This document shows positions 48,624 through 59,756 of a stretch of DNA of 64,000 nucleotides, in pieces. The stretch is taken from positions 1,240,001 through 1,304,000 of the forward strand of contig NZ_SJRW01000001.1 of assembly GCF_004352825.1 (NCBI RefSeq). The letters are read 5' to 3'. Under the pieces are notes generated by a model. The model ran no database searches, had not been told where the DNA came from, and worked only from the letters and a program-made list of their open reading frames with translations. Every line of letters begins with the position of its first letter. Positions within the stretch are counted from its first letter, which is position 1. Both the position numbers and the translations under genes were made by a program. The DNA comes from Luteimonas arsenica (GTDB lineage: Bacteria; Pseudomonadota; Gammaproteobacteria; Xanthomonadales; Xanthomonadaceae).

Positions 48624-51074
48624 TTAGAACGCGCCGCCGAAGGTGAACTGCAGGCGCTCGAGCTCGTCGCCGTCTTCCTTGCGGACGGGCATGGCGTAGC
48701 TGATCGAGATCGGACCCACCGGGGCGCGCCACATCAGTGCCACGCCCGCCGAGGCACGGAGCTCGCCGGCATCGAAGGCGTCGACGTCCTTGAACACGTT
48801 GCCGAAGTCGACGAAGGCGGAGATGCGCGCGGCCGGCGAGTCGAGCAGGGTCGGGAAGAACATCTCCACCGAGCCCACGGTCTTGACCGCGCCGCCGATG
48901 ACCTGCTGGTAGGTGCTGCCCCACGCCGCTTCGCGCGGGCCCAGGGTGTTGTCGCGGAAGCCGCGCACCGAGCGCGCGCCGCCCGCGTAGAAGTTCTCGA
49001 AGAACGGCAGGCCGTCGGCCACGGCCATGCGGGCATCCGGCTCGTCGTCCGTGTCCTCGGGACCGTCGGGGTCGTAGACGATGCCGTAGCGTGCGTCGCC
49101 GTAGCTGTCGCCGTAGCCGATCTCGAGGCGGGTATTGAGCACCAGCGCCCGCGAGAGTTGCCAGTACTTGGAGAACTCGTAGTTGAGCTTGTAGTACTCG
49201 GCGGTCGAGCCCGGCAGCGAGACCTCGGCCGACACGCGCTGCAGGGTGCCGCGCGTGGGCTGCAGGTAGTCGTTGCGGGTATCCCGGGCCCAGGCCACCT
49301 CGCCGCGCCAGGCGTGGAAGGTGCGCTGGCCGATGACGTCGATGTAATCGACGATCGACTGCGGCGTGCTGCCGCGGTAGGCGAAGATCTGGTTGCTGTC
49401 GATGCCGAACATCGCCGAGACGGTGTCGTGCTCGGTGATCGGCACGCCCAGGACCATCTGCGCCGCACGGCTGGTCGACGAGTACTGGGCGGTATTGAAT
49501 TCGGAGTTGTCGAATTCGCGCCACCACAGGTTGTAGCCCAGCGACAGCCCGTTGTCGGTGAAATACGGATTCATGTACGAGAACGAGTAGCGCTGCAGGT
49601 AGACGTTGCGCTGGGCCTCGATCGAGATGCGGTTGCCGCTGCCGAGGAAGTTGTTCTGCGACAGCTGCACCGAGGTGGTCATGCCGGTCAGCTGTGAATA
49701 GCCGAGGCCGAACATGAAGCTGCCCGAGGCGGTCTCGGTGACGCTGAATTCGACGTCGACCAGGTCGTTGCTGCCGGGCACGGGCTTGCTTTCGACGTTG
49801 ACGCTGCCGGATTCAAAGAAGCCCAGGCGCTGCAGGCGCACCTTGGAGCGGTCGATCGCCGCCTGCGAGTACCAGGCGCCCTCGAACTGGCGCATTTCGC
49901 GGCGCAGGACCTCGTCGGCGGTGCGCGCGTTGCCCTTGAACACGATCCGGCGCACGGAGACGCGGGGGCCGGGGACGACCTGCAGGTTGATGGCGACCTT
50001 GCGGTTCTCCCGGTCGACCTCGGGGATCACGTTCACCTGGGCGAAGGCGTAGCCGATGTTGCTGAGCGTGGCCGAGATCTGGTCGGAGCTGAATTCCAGC
50101 AGCGCGCGCGAGAAGGTCATCTCGGGCTTGATCAGCACCTGGCGCTCGATGTCCTCCTTCGGGAGGACGGTGTCGCCGGTGACCTCGACGCTGGACACGG
50201 TGTACACCTCGCCCTCGGTGAGACCGGCGGTGATGTACATGTCGCGCTTGTCGGGGCTGATCGCGACCTGGATGTTGTCCTCGCTGAAGTCGATGTGGCC
50301 GCGGTCGAGGTAGAAGTTGCGCAGCTTCTCGCGGTCGCCCTCGAGCTTCTCGCGCGAGTACTGGTCGTCACGGCGGTACCAGCTCAGCCAGTTGGTCTCG
50401 CCTGATTCCCAGGCGTCGGTCAGCTGCTCGTCGTCGTAGGTCTCGTTGCCGACCAGGTTGATGTGGCGGATCTTCGCGGCCTTGCCTTCGTCGATCTTGA
50501 TGGCGACGTCGACGCGGTTGCGGTCCAGAGGTGAAACCGTGGGCTCGATGCTGACGTTGTACTTGCCGCGGTTGTTGTACTGGCGGGTGAGCTCCTGGGT
50601 GACGCGGTCGAGCGCGAGGCGGTCGAAGGTCTCGCCCTCGGACAGGCCGATGTCGCGCAGGCCCTTGGTCAGGTCCTCGGTCTGGATGTCCTTGTTGCCG
50701 GTCAGCGTGAGCTTGTTGATCGCCGGGCGCTCGCGGACCTCGACCACCAGGATGTCGCCCTGGCGGCCGACGGTGACGTCCTCGAAGAAGCCGGTGGCGT
50801 ACAGGGCGCGGATGGCATCGCCGATGCGGCCGGCGTCCACCGTGTCGCCGCGTTCGATCGGCAGGTAGGTGAACACGGTGCCCGCGCCGATGCGCTGCAG
50901 GCCGTCGACGCGGATGTCGGAGACCGTGAAGGCACCCGGCATGGGGGCGGTGGCGGGCTGGGCCGGGAAGCCGAAGGCGGCCTGGGGATCGACCGGCTGC
51001 TGGGCCCAGGCCGGCGCGGCGAGCGTCGAGGCGAGGGCGATGGCAAGCAGGCGGCGGTTCGGGAGTCGCGTCAT
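48624..51074 (-). CDS. bamA: Outer membrane protein assembly factor BamA
   Basis: An 816-residue outer-membrane protein. Signal peptide to AWAQ (about residue 24), five POTRA domains (about 40-430; FTVSDIRVDGLQRIGAGTVF opens the first), then a 16-strand barrel with the VRGF motif (VRGFRDNTLGPRE) and a C-terminal Phe. It inserts beta-barrel proteins with BamB-E. A surface loop is strongly acidic (DPDGPEDTDDEPD). The start at 51074 gives a normal signal peptide; a longer frame to 51134 does not. Confidence 0.97.
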   Translation of the reverse strand: MTRLPNRRLLAIALASTLAAPAWAQQPVDPQAAFGFPAQPATAPMPGAFTVSDIRVDGLQRIGAGTVFTYLPIERGDTVDAGRIGDAIRALYATGFFEDVTVGRQGDILVVEVRERPAINKLTLTGNKDIQTEDLTKGLRDIGLSEGETFDRLALDRVTQELTRQYNNRGKYNVSIEPTVSPLDRNRVDVAIKIDEGKAAKIRHINLVGNETYDDEQLTDAWESGETNWLSWYRRDDQYSREKLEGDREKLRNFYLDRGHIDFSEDNIQVAISPDKRDMYITAGLTEGEVYTVSSVEVTGDTVLPKEDIERQVLIKPEMTFSRALLEFSSDQISATLSNIGYAFAQVNVIPEVDRENRKVAINLQVVPGPRVSVRRIVFKGNARTADEVLRREMRQFEGAWYSQAAIDRSKVRLQRLGFFESGSVNVESKPVPGSNDLVDVEFSVTETASGSFMFGLGYSQLTGMTTSVQLSQNNFLGSGNRISIEAQRNVYLQRYSFSYMNPYFTDNGLSLGYNLWWREFDNSEFNTAQYSSTSRAAQMVLGVPITEHDTVSAMFGIDSNQIFAYRGSTPQSIVDYIDVIGQRTFHAWRGEVAWARDTRNDYLQPTRGTLQRVSAEVSLPGSTAEYYKLNYEFSKYWQLSRALVLNTRLEIGYGDSYGDARYGIVYDPDGPEDTDDEPDARMAVADGLPFFENFYAGGARSVRGFRDNTLGPREAAWGSTYQQVIGGAVKTVGSVEMFFPTLLDSPAARISAFVDFGNVFKDVDAFDAGELRASAGVALMWRAPVGPISISYAMPVRKEDGDELERLQFTFGGAF

Positions 51075-51141
51075 CAATGGCGTCCGGGTATGGCGTTGCG
51101 TGGGGGTGGGGCGGTGGGCTCGGCGGTCGTGCATGCGGGCG

Positions 51142-52500
51142 TCATCGCACCAGTTGCAGGATGTCGTTGTAGAACGCCAGGCCCATCAGGCCTGCGAGCA
51201 TGGCCAGGCCGACATACTGGCCTGCGACCATCGCCCGCTCGCTCAAGGGGCTGCCCTTGACCAACTCGATAAGGTAATACAACAGGTGACCGCCGTCCAA
51301 GATCGGGATCGGCAGCAGGTTGATGATCGCCAGGCTGAGTGAAAGCAGGGCGAGGAAACTGAGGAACCACGCGGTGCCGCGGCTGGCCGAGGCATTGGCG
51401 TAGCGGGCGATGGTGATCGGCCCGGAGATGTTCTCGGTCGAGGCGCGGCCGGTCAGCATGCGCCCGACCATGCCCAGGGTGTCGCGGGCCAGGCGCCAGG
51501 TCTCGCGGGTCGCGGCCGGCAGCGCCGCCAGCGGGCCGTGGCGGAGGGTCGCGTCGAACTCCGCCGCCGCGGAGGCGTCCGGCTCGATGCCCAGCGCCCA
51601 GAAGGGCTCGCCGCCGCCGTCGGGCGTGGCCAGCCTGGGCGTGATCTCCAGCGCCAGGCGCTCGCCGTCGCGCTCGACCTCGACCATGCCGCCATCGCCA
51701 CGCGCGCCCAGCTCCTGGACCAGCGGGCGGATGTCGGCGAAGGCATGGACCCGGCTGCCGTCGATCGCGGTGACGCGGTCGCCTTCGGCCAGCACGCCCC
51801 AGGCGGCGGAGTCCTCGACCACCCGGCCGACGTCGGCAGGGAGCACGAAGGCCTGGGGGACCAGGCCGATGGCCTGGATGGCCCGTCGCTCGTCGGTGCC
51901 CTCGGGCAGGGTGGACAGGCGCAGGCTGCGCGTCGCCTCCTGGCCCTGGGCCGTGCGCAGCCGGACGTTGACGTCCTCGCGGTCCGCGGCCAGGGTGACC
52001 AGGGCCATCGCGGCCTCGCTCCAGGTCGGCGTCGGGCGGTCGCCGATGGCGAGCAGGGTGTCGCCGCGGGACAGCCCGGATTCGGCCGCGACGCCCTGCA
52101 CCTGGCCCAGCACCGGCTGGTAGTCGGGGCGGCCGATCACGAACATCGCCCACAGCAGGGCGATGCACAGCAGCAGGTTGGCGACCGGCCCCGCGGCCAC
52201 GATCGCGATGCGCTGCCAGACACTTTTGCGGTTGAAGGCGGAGTCGCGCTCGGCCTCGGCGACGTTGCCCTCGCGTTCGTCGAGCATGCGCACGTAGCCG
52301 CCCAGCGGCAGGGCGGCGACCACGTACTCGGTGCCGTCGCGGCCCAGGCGCTTCCACAGCGGCCGGCCGAAGCCGACCGAGAATCGCAACACCTTGACGC
52401 CGTTGCGGCGGGCCACCCAGAAGTGGCCGAACTCGTGGAAGGTCACCAGCACGCCGAGGCTGACGATCATCCACCACACCGATCCGAGGAACGTAGTCAT
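51142..52500 (-). CDS. rseP: Site-2 protease RseP
   Basis: A 452-residue intramembrane zinc protease that cleaves RseA-type anti-sigma factors in the envelope stress response. HEFGH at 22-26, two PDZ domains (about 115-310) and the second metal motif NLLPIPILDGGH near the C-terminus are present, with four transmembrane helices. Eight bases follow dxr and 67 precede bamA. Its link to bamA fits control of outer-membrane stress. Confidence 0.97.
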   Translation of the reverse strand: MTTFLGSVWWMIVSLGVLVTFHEFGHFWVARRNGVKVLRFSVGFGRPLWKRLGRDGTEYVVAALPLGGYVRMLDEREGNVAEAERDSAFNRKSVWQRIAIVAAGPVANLLLCIALLWAMFVIGRPDYQPVLGQVQGVAAESGLSRGDTLLAIGDRPTPTWSEAAMALVTLAADREDVNVRLRTAQGQEATRSLRLSTLPEGTDERRAIQAIGLVPQAFVLPADVGRVVEDSAAWGVLAEGDRVTAIDGSRVHAFADIRPLVQELGARGDGGMVEVERDGERLALEITPRLATPDGGGEPFWALGIEPDASAAAEFDATLRHGPLAALPAATRETWRLARDTLGMVGRMLTGRASTENISGPITIARYANASASRGTAWFLSFLALLSLSLAIINLLPIPILDGGHLLYYLIELVKGSPLSERAMVAGQYVGLAMLAGLMGLAFYNDILQLVR

Positions 52501-52508
52501 TGGCGTGC

Positions 52509-53678
52509 TCAGGCGGCGTGGTGGGCGAGGGCGCGGCGGGTCGCGTCGCGGGCGAGCGCGTCGGCCTCCCGCAGCGCCTCCAGGGACACGGCGGGTGCGG
52601 CCGGCAGTGCTGCCAGCACTTCTTCGACCAGCGCGGGAATGGACAGGAAACCGATCCGGCCCTGAAGGAAGGCTGAAACCGCTTCCTCGTTGGCGGCGTT
52701 GAGCACGGCCGGCGCGGTGCCGCCGGCGCGCAGGGCGTCGAAGGCCAGCGCCAGGCAGGGGAAGGCCGTGGTGTCCGGTGGCTCGAAGTCCAGGCGGCCC
52801 TGGGCCAGCAGGTCCAGCCCGCCGACGCCGGATTCGATGCGCCGTGGCCAGCCCAGGCCGACCGCCAGCGCGGTGCGCATGTCCGGCAGGCCCAGCTGGG
52901 CCAGTGTGGAACCGTCGATGAACTCCACCAGCGAATGCACCAGGCTCTGCGGGTGGACCAGCACGTCGATGCGCGCCGCGGGCAGCCCGAACAGGTGGTG
53001 GGCCTCGATCACCTCCAGGCCCTTGTTCATCAGGGTGGCCGAGTCGACCGAGATCTTGGGGCCCATCGACCACTTCGGATGCGCGACGGCCTGGGCCGGC
53101 GTCACCGCGGCCAGCGAATCGCGGTCGCGGCCGCGGAACGGCCCACCGGACGCGGTCAGCACCAGCCGGCGCACGTCGCCGCAGCGGCCGTCGGCGGGCA
53201 GGCACTGGAAGATGGCGTTGTGCTCGCTGTCGATGGGGATGATGCGGGCGCCGTGGTCGCGGGCGGTGGCCATCACCAGTTCGCCGGCGAGCACCAGCGA
53301 TTCCTTGTTGGCCAGCAGCAGGCGCTTGCCCGCGCGCGCAGCGGCCAGCGTCGAGTCGAGGCCTGCGGCGCCGACGATGGCGGCGACCACGGTGTCGCTG
53401 CCGCCGTCGCCCGCCAGCGCGGCGATCGCGTCCATGCCGGCGTGGGCGCGGGTGGCGAGGCCGGCTTCACGCAGGCCTTCGCGCAGGCGGGGCAGGGCGG
53501 CCTCGTCCGCGATCGCGGCGTCGTCCGGGCGGTGCCGGCGACAGAGCTCCAGCAAGGCCTCGACCTGGCGGCCGGCGGCCAGCACCGAGGCGCGCATGGC
53601 ATCGGGATGGCGGGCGATGACGTCGAGCGCCGACGTACCGATCGAGCCCGTGGCGCCGAGGACGGCGACGCGCTGCAT
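52509..53678 (-). CDS. dxr: 1-deoxy-D-xylulose-5-phosphate reductoisomerase
   Basis: A 389-residue NADPH enzyme making MEP for isoprenoids, upstream of ispA/uppS products. GATGSIG (NADPH loop), [32 protein letters not shown] and [26 protein letters not shown] (two 20-residue-scale landmarks) are diagnostic. The ATG overlaps the cdsA stop by one base (TGATG). Confidence 0.97.
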   Translation of the reverse strand: MQRVAVLGATGSIGTSALDVIARHPDAMRASVLAAGRQVEALLELCRRHRPDDAAIADEAALPRLREGLREAGLATRAHAGMDAIAALAGDGGSDTVVAAIVGAAGLDSTLAAARAGKRLLLANKESLVLAGELVMATARDHGARIIPIDSEHNAIFQCLPADGRCGDVRRLVLTASGGPFRGRDRDSLAAVTPAQAVAHPKWSMGPKISVDSATLMNKGLEVIEAHHLFGLPAARIDVLVHPQSLVHSLVEFIDGSTLAQLGLPDMRTALAVGLGWPRRIESGVGGLDLLAQGRLDFEPPDTTAFPCLALAFDALRAGGTAPAVLNAANEEAVSAFLQGRIGFLSIPALVEEVLAALPAAPAVSLEALREADALARDATRRALAHHAA

Positions 53679-54502
53679 CAGAAGCCCAGCCAGATCTTGC
53701 CCAGCGCGAACACCGGAAGCGCCGCGAGCACGCTGTCGGCGCGGTCCATGATGCCGCCGTGGCCGGGGATCAGGTGGCCGGAGTCCTTCACGTCGACGTG
53801 GCGCTTGAGCAGGCTTTCGAACAGGTCGCCGACCACGGAAAACAGCACGGTCACCAGGCCGACCAGGGCCACCAGCGGCAGTTGGGCAGGCGGGGTGTCG
53901 AGGATCCACGCGCCCGCGACGGCCACCAGCACGCCCAGGGCCGTGCCGCCGACCAGTCCCGCGACGGTCTTGTTGGGGCTGATCCGCGGGGCCAGCTTGC
54001 GCTTGCCGAAGGCGCGGCCGGCGAAGTAGGCGCCGGTGTCGGTGCCCCAGACCACCATCAGCACCAGCAGCAGCCAGCCGGGGCCGTCGTTGTGCAGCAG
54101 GGCGAGCCCGCACCATGCGGGGACCACGGCGAAGGTGGCGGCCGCGAGCTTGAACACCCGCGCGTGGGTGTCGTGGTCGGAGGCGAAGTCGTAGTGAACC
54201 AGCCACAGCATGGCCAGCAGCCACCAGATCACGCCCAGCATCACCGCCAGCTTGAACAGCACCAGGGTCGCCGCCGTGCCGCCGGTGCCCCAGACAAGGA
54301 CGACCATGAGCATCAGGTTGAGCACCAGCAGCGCACTGCGCGCCAGCGAGTCCTCGATCTCGGCCAGGGCGAACCATTCCCATAGCGCCCCCATGAACAG
54401 GATCGCGACCAGCAGCATCAGCCAGGGCGTGGGCAGGAGCAGCACCGCGGCGATGGCCAGCGGCGCCATCACCAGCGCGGCGAGGATTCGGGTACGGGTC
54501 AT
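53678..54502 (-). CDS. cdsA: Phosphatidate cytidylyltransferase
   Basis: A 274-residue integral membrane enzyme making CDP-diacylglycerol for all phospholipids. Seven to eight hydrophobic helices and the signature [20 protein letters not shown] followed by MDRADS are seen. Overlaps uppS by 4 bp and dxr by 1 bp. Confidence 0.97.
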   Translation of the reverse strand: MTRTRILAALVMAPLAIAAVLLLPTPWLMLLVAILFMGALWEWFALAEIEDSLARSALLVLNLMLMVVLVWGTGGTAATLVLFKLAVMLGVIWWLLAMLWLVHYDFASDHDTHARVFKLAAATFAVVPAWCGLALLHNDGPGWLLLVLMVVWGTDTGAYFAGRAFGKRKLAPRISPNKTVAGLVGGTALGVLVAVAGAWILDTPPAQLPLVALVGLVTVLFSVVGDLFESLLKRHVDVKDSGHLIPGHGGIMDRADSVLAALPVFALGKIWLGF

Positions 54503-55266
54503 GGCGCCATGGTATCCGTCGCGGAGGCGGAGGCCACCTGCTCGCCGGTGAGGCCGAAGCGGCGCTCGCGGCTGGCGAAGTCGTCCAGCGCCTGCTGCAG
54601 GACGCCGGCGTCGAGGTCGGGCCAGAGGGTCTCGGTGAACCAGAGCTCGGTGTAGGCCAGCTGCCAGAGCAGGAAGTTGCTGATGCGCAGGTCGCCGCCG
54701 GTGCGGATGAAGAGGTCCGGCGGAGGCAGGTCGGCCAGGGCCACGCGGCCGGCCAGGGCGGCCTCGTCGATGTCCTCCGGGCGCAGGCGGCCTGCGGCGA
54801 CCTCGACCGCGAGCGCGCGGGCGGCGGTGGCGATGTCCTGGCGGCCGCCGTAGCTGGCCGCGATCGACAGCGCCAGGCCGGTGTTGCCCGAGGTCAGGCC
54901 CTCGGCGGCGTCCATGCGCGCGATGATGCCGGCGTCGAAGCGGCTGCGGTCGCCGATGAAGCGCACGCGCACGCCGCGGCGGTGCAGCTCCACGACCTCG
55001 CGGTCCAGGGCGTTGAGGAACAGCTTCATCAGCGCCCCGACCTCGTCGGCCGGACGCCCCCAGTTCTCGCTGGAAAAGGCGAACAGGGTCAGCGCCCCGA
55101 TGCCGCGCTCGAGGCAGAAGTCGATGCACAGGTTCACCGCGCGGGCACCGGCGCGGTGGCCGATCATGCGCGGCCGGCGGCGGCGCGCGGCCCAGCGGCC
55201 GTTGCCATCCATGATGATGGCGACGTGGCGCGGGGTGCGTGGTGCGGTGGCGGGCGGGGCGCTCAT
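54499..55266 (-). CDS. uppS: Undecaprenyl diphosphate synthase
   Basis: A 255-residue cis-prenyltransferase that builds the C55 carrier for peptidoglycan and O-antigen. [10 protein letters not shown] (catalytic Asp), [16 protein letters not shown] and [24 protein letters not shown] are diagnostic. It begins ten bases after frr; its farnesyl substrate comes from IspA. Confidence 0.97.
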   Translation of the reverse strand: MSAPPATAPRTPRHVAIIMDGNGRWAARRRRPRMIGHRAGARAVNLCIDFCLERGIGALTLFAFSSENWGRPADEVGALMKLFLNALDREVVELHRRGVRVRFIGDRSRFDAGIIARMDAAEGLTSGNTGLALSIAASYGGRQDIATAARALAVEVAAGRLRPEDIDEAALAGRVALADLPPPDLFIRTGGDLRISNFLLWQLAYTELWFTETLWPDLDAGVLQQALDDFASRERRFGLTGEQVASASATDTMAP

Positions 55267-55276
55267 GCAGGCGCCA

Positions 55277-55834
55277 TCAGACCGCCATCAGCTCCTGTTC
55301 CTTGGCCTTGACCACCTCGTCGACGTCCTTGATGGCGTCGTCGGTGACCTTCTGGATCTCGGTCTCCATGCGGCGCTCGTCGTCCTCGCTGATCGCCTTT
55401 TCCTTCAGCAGGTCCTTGGCCTGCTGGTTGGCGTCGCGGCGGATGTTGCGGATCGCGACCTTGGCCGACTCGCCTTCGGAATGCACCAGCTTGCTCAACT
55501 CGCGGCGGCGCTCTTCGGTGAGCGCGGGCAGGTTGATGCGGATGGTGGTGCCGGCGGTGTTGGGCGTCAGGCCCAGGTCGGAGGCCAGGATCGCCTTCTC
55601 GACCGCGGCGACCATCGGCTTCTCCCACGGCGTGATGGTGAGCGTGCGCGCGTCGCTGACGGTCACCGAGGCCACCTGGGTCAGCGGCATGTCGGAGCCG
55701 TAATAGTTGACCTTGAGGTGGTCGACCAGCGCGGTGGAGGCTCGACCGGTGCGCACCTTGGTCAGGTCGTGGCGCAGCGAGTCCACGCTCTTGGCCATGC
55801 GCGTCTGCGCGTCCTTCTTGATCTCGTTGAGCAT
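55277..55834 (-). CDS. frr: Ribosome recycling factor
   Basis: A 185-residue factor that, with EF-G, splits post-termination ribosomes. [27 protein letters not shown], and [27 protein letters not shown] are typical, and length equals E. coli RRF. Usually directly after pyrH, here preceded by a CDF transporter; a TATAAT box (55870-55865) just upstream may give it an independent promoter. Confidence 0.97.
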   Translation of the reverse strand: MLNEIKKDAQTRMAKSVDSLRHDLTKVRTGRASTALVDHLKVNYYGSDMPLTQVASVTVSDARTLTITPWEKPMVAAVEKAILASDLGLTPNTAGTTIRINLPALTEERRRELSKLVHSEGESAKVAIRNIRRDANQQAKDLLKEKAISEDDERRMETEIQKVTDDAIKDVDEVVKAKEQELMAV

Positions 55835-55864
55835 CGGCTGCCGGCTCCAGTTCGCAATCGCGGG

Positions 55865-55870
55865 ATTATA
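55865..55870 (-). promoter_or_regulatory. Candidate -10 box for frr, overlapping the CDF gene's stop
   Basis: A perfect TATAAT on the minus strand in the context CCTATAATCCCG, 30 bases before the frr start. The stop codon TAA of the upstream CDF gene (55868-55866) forms its right part. Same spacing and flanks as the box before rsfS. No clear -35. Confidence 0.4.
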
Positions 55871-56831
55871 GGCGATGCGGGTGCCCGTGTTCGTGCCCAT
55901 GGCCATCGCCATGGGCGTGGCCGCCGTGATCCGGGTCCATGCAGGCTCCATCACCCCGCTCCAGCTGCAGCGTGGCATGGTTGATGCCGAAGCGGTCGCG
56001 CAGCGCCTCGCCGGTGGCGTGGATGAAGGCGTCGTCGTCTTCGCCCGAGGGCCGCACCAGGTGGGCCGTGAGCGCCACGCCGCCCGCGCCCAGCGACCAG
56101 ATGTGCAGGTGGTGCACCGAGGCCACGCCCGGCTGGCCGGCGATGAAGTCGCGGACCTCGGCGGCGTCGATGTCCGGCGGCACCGCGTCCATGGCCGCGT
56201 TGAAGCTGTCGCGCAGCAGGCCGATGGCACCCCAGGCGACCACCACGCCGACCAGCAGCGCGGTGGCCGGGTCCAGCCAGGCCCAGCCCCAGACCAGCAT
56301 GCCCGCGCCCGCGACCACGGTGGCCAGCGAGATGGCGGCGTCGGCCATCAGGTGCAGGTAGGCGCCGCGCCGGTTGAGGTCGTGCGCATGGCCGCCGCTG
56401 AGCATCAGCGCGGTGCCCAGGTTGACCGCGATGCCGATCGAGGCGACCACGATGATGGTCATACCGGGCACCTCGGGCGGCGCCCACATCCGCCGCAGCG
56501 CCTCCCAGGCCAGCGCCCCGGACAGGCCCACCAGCAGCACCGCGTTGGCCAGCGGCGAGAGCAGGGTGGCGCGGCGCCAACCGTAGGTGTGGCGGTCGGT
56601 GGCCGGCCACTGCGCGATCACCGCCGCGCCCCAGGCCATGGCCAGGCCCAGCACGTCGCCCAGGTTGTGCAGGGCGTCGGACAGCAGGGCCAGCGAATTG
56701 GTCAGGAAGCCGTAGGCCGCCTCCACCACCGTGTAGCCGAGGTTGACCAGGGTGACGATGGCGAAGGTGCGGGTGGCGGTGCCCGGCGCCGGTGCGTGGT
56801 GGTGATCGTGGTGGCCGTGATGCGAGTGCAT
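55866..56831 (-). CDS. Cation diffusion facilitator (CDF) efflux transporter
   Basis: A 321-residue zinc-type exporter. His-rich ends ([11 protein letters not shown] at the start; HGHEHGHPH near the end), six transmembrane helices, metal-site motifs HNLGD in TM2 and HLMAD in TM5, and a C-terminal cytoplasmic domain (about 210-285). This is the ZitB/CzcD group, which exports Zn2+ (and Co2+, Cd2+) for H+. It sits between pyrH and frr, normally neighbours, on the same strand; the 24- and 31-base gaps suggest it is carried in the transcript. Metal identity is inferred. Confidence 0.93.
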   Translation of the reverse strand: MHSHHGHHDHHHAPAPGTATRTFAIVTLVNLGYTVVEAAYGFLTNSLALLSDALHNLGDVLGLAMAWGAAVIAQWPATDRHTYGWRRATLLSPLANAVLLVGLSGALAWEALRRMWAPPEVPGMTIIVVASIGIAVNLGTALMLSGGHAHDLNRRGAYLHLMADAAISLATVVAGAGMLVWGWAWLDPATALLVGVVVAWGAIGLLRDSFNAAMDAVPPDIDAAEVRDFIAGQPGVASVHHLHIWSLGAGGVALTAHLVRPSGEDDDAFIHATGEALRDRFGINHATLQLERGDGACMDPDHGGHAHGDGHGHEHGHPHRL

Positions 56832-56855
56832 GCGTTCAGGCTGCCACTGGATGCG

Positions 56856-57578
56856 TCAGCCGCGGCCCTGGACCAGGGTGCCGATCGGCTCGCCCTTGAG
56901 GATGCGCAGCAGCTGGCCCGGCTGCTCCATGTCGAAGATGCGCAGCGGCAGGTCGCTGTCGCGGCACAGCGCGAAGGCGGCGGTGTCCATCACCTGCAGG
57001 TCGCGGCCGATCACTTCGTCGTAGGTCAGGCGGTCGAAGCGGACGGCGTCGGGGTTCTTCTTCGGGTCCGAGTCGTAGACGCCATCGACCTTGGTGGCCT
57101 TGAGCAGCAGGTCGGCGCCGATCTCGATCGCGCGCAGGGCGGCACCGGAGTCCGTGGTGAAGAAGGGATTGCCGGTGCCCGCGGCGAAGATGCCGATCCG
57201 GCCCTTCTCCAGGTGGCGGATCGCGCGCCGGCGGATGTAGTCCTCGCAGACGTCGTTGATCTTGATCGCGCTCATCACCCGGACCCGGGCGCCGAGCTTC
57301 TCCAGCGCGTCCTGCATGGCCAGCGCGTTGATGACGGTGGCGAGCATGCCCATCTGGTCGCCGGTGACCCGATCCATGCCGCCGGCGGCCAGGCCGGCGC
57401 CGCGGAAGATGTTGCCGCCCCCGATCACCACGCCGATCTCGGCGCCGGCGGCCTGGGCCTCGATGATCTCGGCGGCCAGGCGGTTGATGACCTTGGGGTC
57501 GATGCCGTAGTCCTCGTCGCCCATCAGCGCCTCGCCGGAGAGCTTGAGCAGGATGCGGCGGTAGGCGAGTTGCGACAT
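56856..57578 (-). CDS. pyrH: Uridylate kinase
   Basis: A 240-residue amino-acid-kinase-fold UMP kinase, allosterically regulated by [45 protein letters not shown] and [16 protein letters not shown] are diagnostic. A TAGAAT box (57614-57609) 31 bases upstream could be its -10. Separated from tsf by a terminator and a repeat. Confidence 0.97.
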   Translation of the reverse strand: MSQLAYRRILLKLSGEALMGDEDYGIDPKVINRLAAEIIEAQAAGAEIGVVIGGGNIFRGAGLAAGGMDRVTGDQMGMLATVINALAMQDALEKLGARVRVMSAIKINDVCEDYIRRRAIRHLEKGRIGIFAAGTGNPFFTTDSGAALRAIEIGADLLLKATKVDGVYDSDPKKNPDAVRFDRLTYDEVIGRDLQVMDTAAFALCRDSDLPLRIFDMEQPGQLLRILKGEPIGTLVQGRG

Positions 57579-57623
57579 GGGGTGGGGCTCCGGCGGAAAG
57601 CGGCGTGAATTCTAGCGGAAAAG

Positions 57624-57655
57624 CGAAGGGCCGCGGTTTGATCCGCGGCCCTTCG
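57624..57655 (-). terminator. Terminator downstream of the rpsB-tsf unit
   Basis: A perfect 13-bp stem (57624-57636 with 57643-57655) and a 6-base loop; on the minus strand the stem is followed by GCTTTTCC, on the plus strand by TGTTTTT. It lies about 70 bases past the tsf stop and just before the pyrH leader. A strong intrinsic terminator, possibly bidirectional. Confidence 0.85.
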
Positions 57656-57664
57656 TGTTTTTCG

Positions 57665-57717
57665 CGGGGTTGCCCCCATCGGCCCTTCAGGCACCTTCCC
57701 CGCGCTGCGGGGAAGGG
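57665..57717 (-). repeat. REP-like extragenic palindrome after tsf
   Basis: It contains a 10-bp perfect hairpin (57694-57703 with 57707-57716) and, on the minus strand, GGTGCCTGAAGGGCC next to it. From memory this layout (CCCTTC..hairpin..GAAGGTGCCCGAAGGGC) matches a repeat common in Xanthomonadaceae genomes. It lies between the tsf stop and the terminator. Confidence 0.6.
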
Positions 57718-57724
57718 CAGGGAA

Positions 57725-58594
<870 letters not shown>

Positions 58595-58627
58595 TGGGGA
58601 CCTCGGGATCTGTGGGTGTTCAAAGTT

Positions 58628-58655
58628 CGCGGCCGCGCATGGTGGCGCGGCCGCG
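58628..58655 (-). terminator. Hairpin between rpsB and tsf, possible attenuator
   Basis: Perfect 11-bp GC arms (58628-58638 and 58645-58655) around a 6-base loop, followed on the minus strand by AACTTTG. The weak T-run suggests partial termination, which would give less tsf than rpsB transcript, as reported for E. coli rpsB-tsf. Inferred from structure. Confidence 0.45.
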
Positions 58656-58680
58656 TGTCAGGGCTGCGACGCCGGCGGCC

Positions 58681-59508
58681 CTATTCGGCGGCCGGGGCCT
58701 CGTCCTGGGTCGCTTCGGGCTTGGCCTCGGCGACCTCGGCCTTCTTGCGGGCCGGGGCGCGGCGCGGCTTGTCGCCTTCGGCGGCCTCGGAGAACTCCTC
58801 CTCGCGCACGGTCGCGGCGCTCGGCGCGGCGGCCTTGCCCTCGAGCACGGCGTCGGCGGCGGCACGGGCGTAGAGCTGCACGGCGCGGATGGCGTCGTCG
58901 TTGCCCGGGATCGGGTAGTCGACCAGGGCCGGGTCGTAGTTGGTGTCGACCACGGCGATCACCGGGATGCCGAGCTTCTTGGCTTCCTTGATGGCGATGT
59001 CTTCATGGCCGATGTCGATCACGAACAGGGCGTCGGGCAGGCGGTTCATCTCCTTGATGCCGCCCAGCGAGGCTTCCAGCTTCTCGCGCTCGCGGCGCAG
59101 GCCCAGCACTTCGTGCTTGACCAGCTTTTCGAAGCTGCCGTCGGTCTCGCCGGCTTCCAGGGTCTTCAGGCGCGAGACCGAGCCCTTGACGGTGCGGAAG
59201 TTGGTCAGGGTGCCGCCCAGCCAGCGCTGGGTCATGTACGGCATGCCGCAACGCTCGGCCTCTTCCTTGATCGCCTCGCGCGCGCTGCGCTTGGTGCCGA
59301 CGAACAGGATCATGCCGCGCTTCTGGGCGATGCCCGAGATGAAGTTCATCGCGTCCGAGAACAGCGGGACCGTCTTCTCGAGGTTGATGATGTGGATCTT
59401 GCCGCGGGCGCCGAAGATGTACGGCGACATCTTGGGATTCCAGTAGCGCGTCTGGTGGCCGAAGTGGACGCCGGCTTCCAGCATCTGGCGCATGGTGATC
59501 TGGGGCAT
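58681..59508 (-). CDS. rpsB: Ribosomal protein S2 (uS2)
   Basis: A 275-residue small-subunit protein. [27 protein letters not shown] and [31 protein letters not shown] are typical. A charged Ala/Glu/Lys-rich tail (about 235-275), longer than in E. coli (241 residues), is extra. GGAG eight bases upstream fixes the start and excludes a longer frame to 60000. Autoregulation through its leader is known in enterics; here a long leader of about 240 bases is predicted from the promoter at 59,757-59,785. Confidence 0.97.
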   Translation of the reverse strand: MPQITMRQMLEAGVHFGHQTRYWNPKMSPYIFGARGKIHIINLEKTVPLFSDAMNFISGIAQKRGMILFVGTKRSAREAIKEEAERCGMPYMTQRWLGGTLTNFRTVKGSVSRLKTLEAGETDGSFEKLVKHEVLGLRREREKLEASLGGIKEMNRLPDALFVIDIGHEDIAIKEAKKLGIPVIAVVDTNYDPALVDYPIPGNDDAIRAVQLYARAAADAVLEGKAAAPSAATVREEEFSEAAEGDKPRRAPARKKAEVAEAKPEATQDEAPAAE

Positions 59509-59756
59509 TGATGTGACTCCTGGTGTGGAACCCGGCCGCCGGGAAAGGGTAGGGGCGGCTTGCCCGCGCGAGGCGGGCGATGGATTCCGGGGTTGGGCCT
59601 CCCTGCCGCTTCCGTCTCCGAATCCGGCGTGGCGGGGGCCTGGCGGCCCCTGTCGCGCTGGACACCCCGGGACGGGCTGTTGCGGCAGGTGTGTATTCGA
59701 CGGTGACGCCCGTCGTGGGCGGTCCGGGGGCCGGAATCGGCCAACCGAACCCGCGA
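59509..59756 (-). promoter_or_regulatory. Predicted 5' leader of rpsB
   Basis: About 240 non-coding bases between a good promoter and the rpsB start, in a 319-base gap between rpsB and map. In enterics this place holds the S2-binding t44 leader. The sequence is GC-rich with several potential stems; I cannot fold it by eye to prove homology. No other gene is seen in the gap. Confidence 0.45.
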
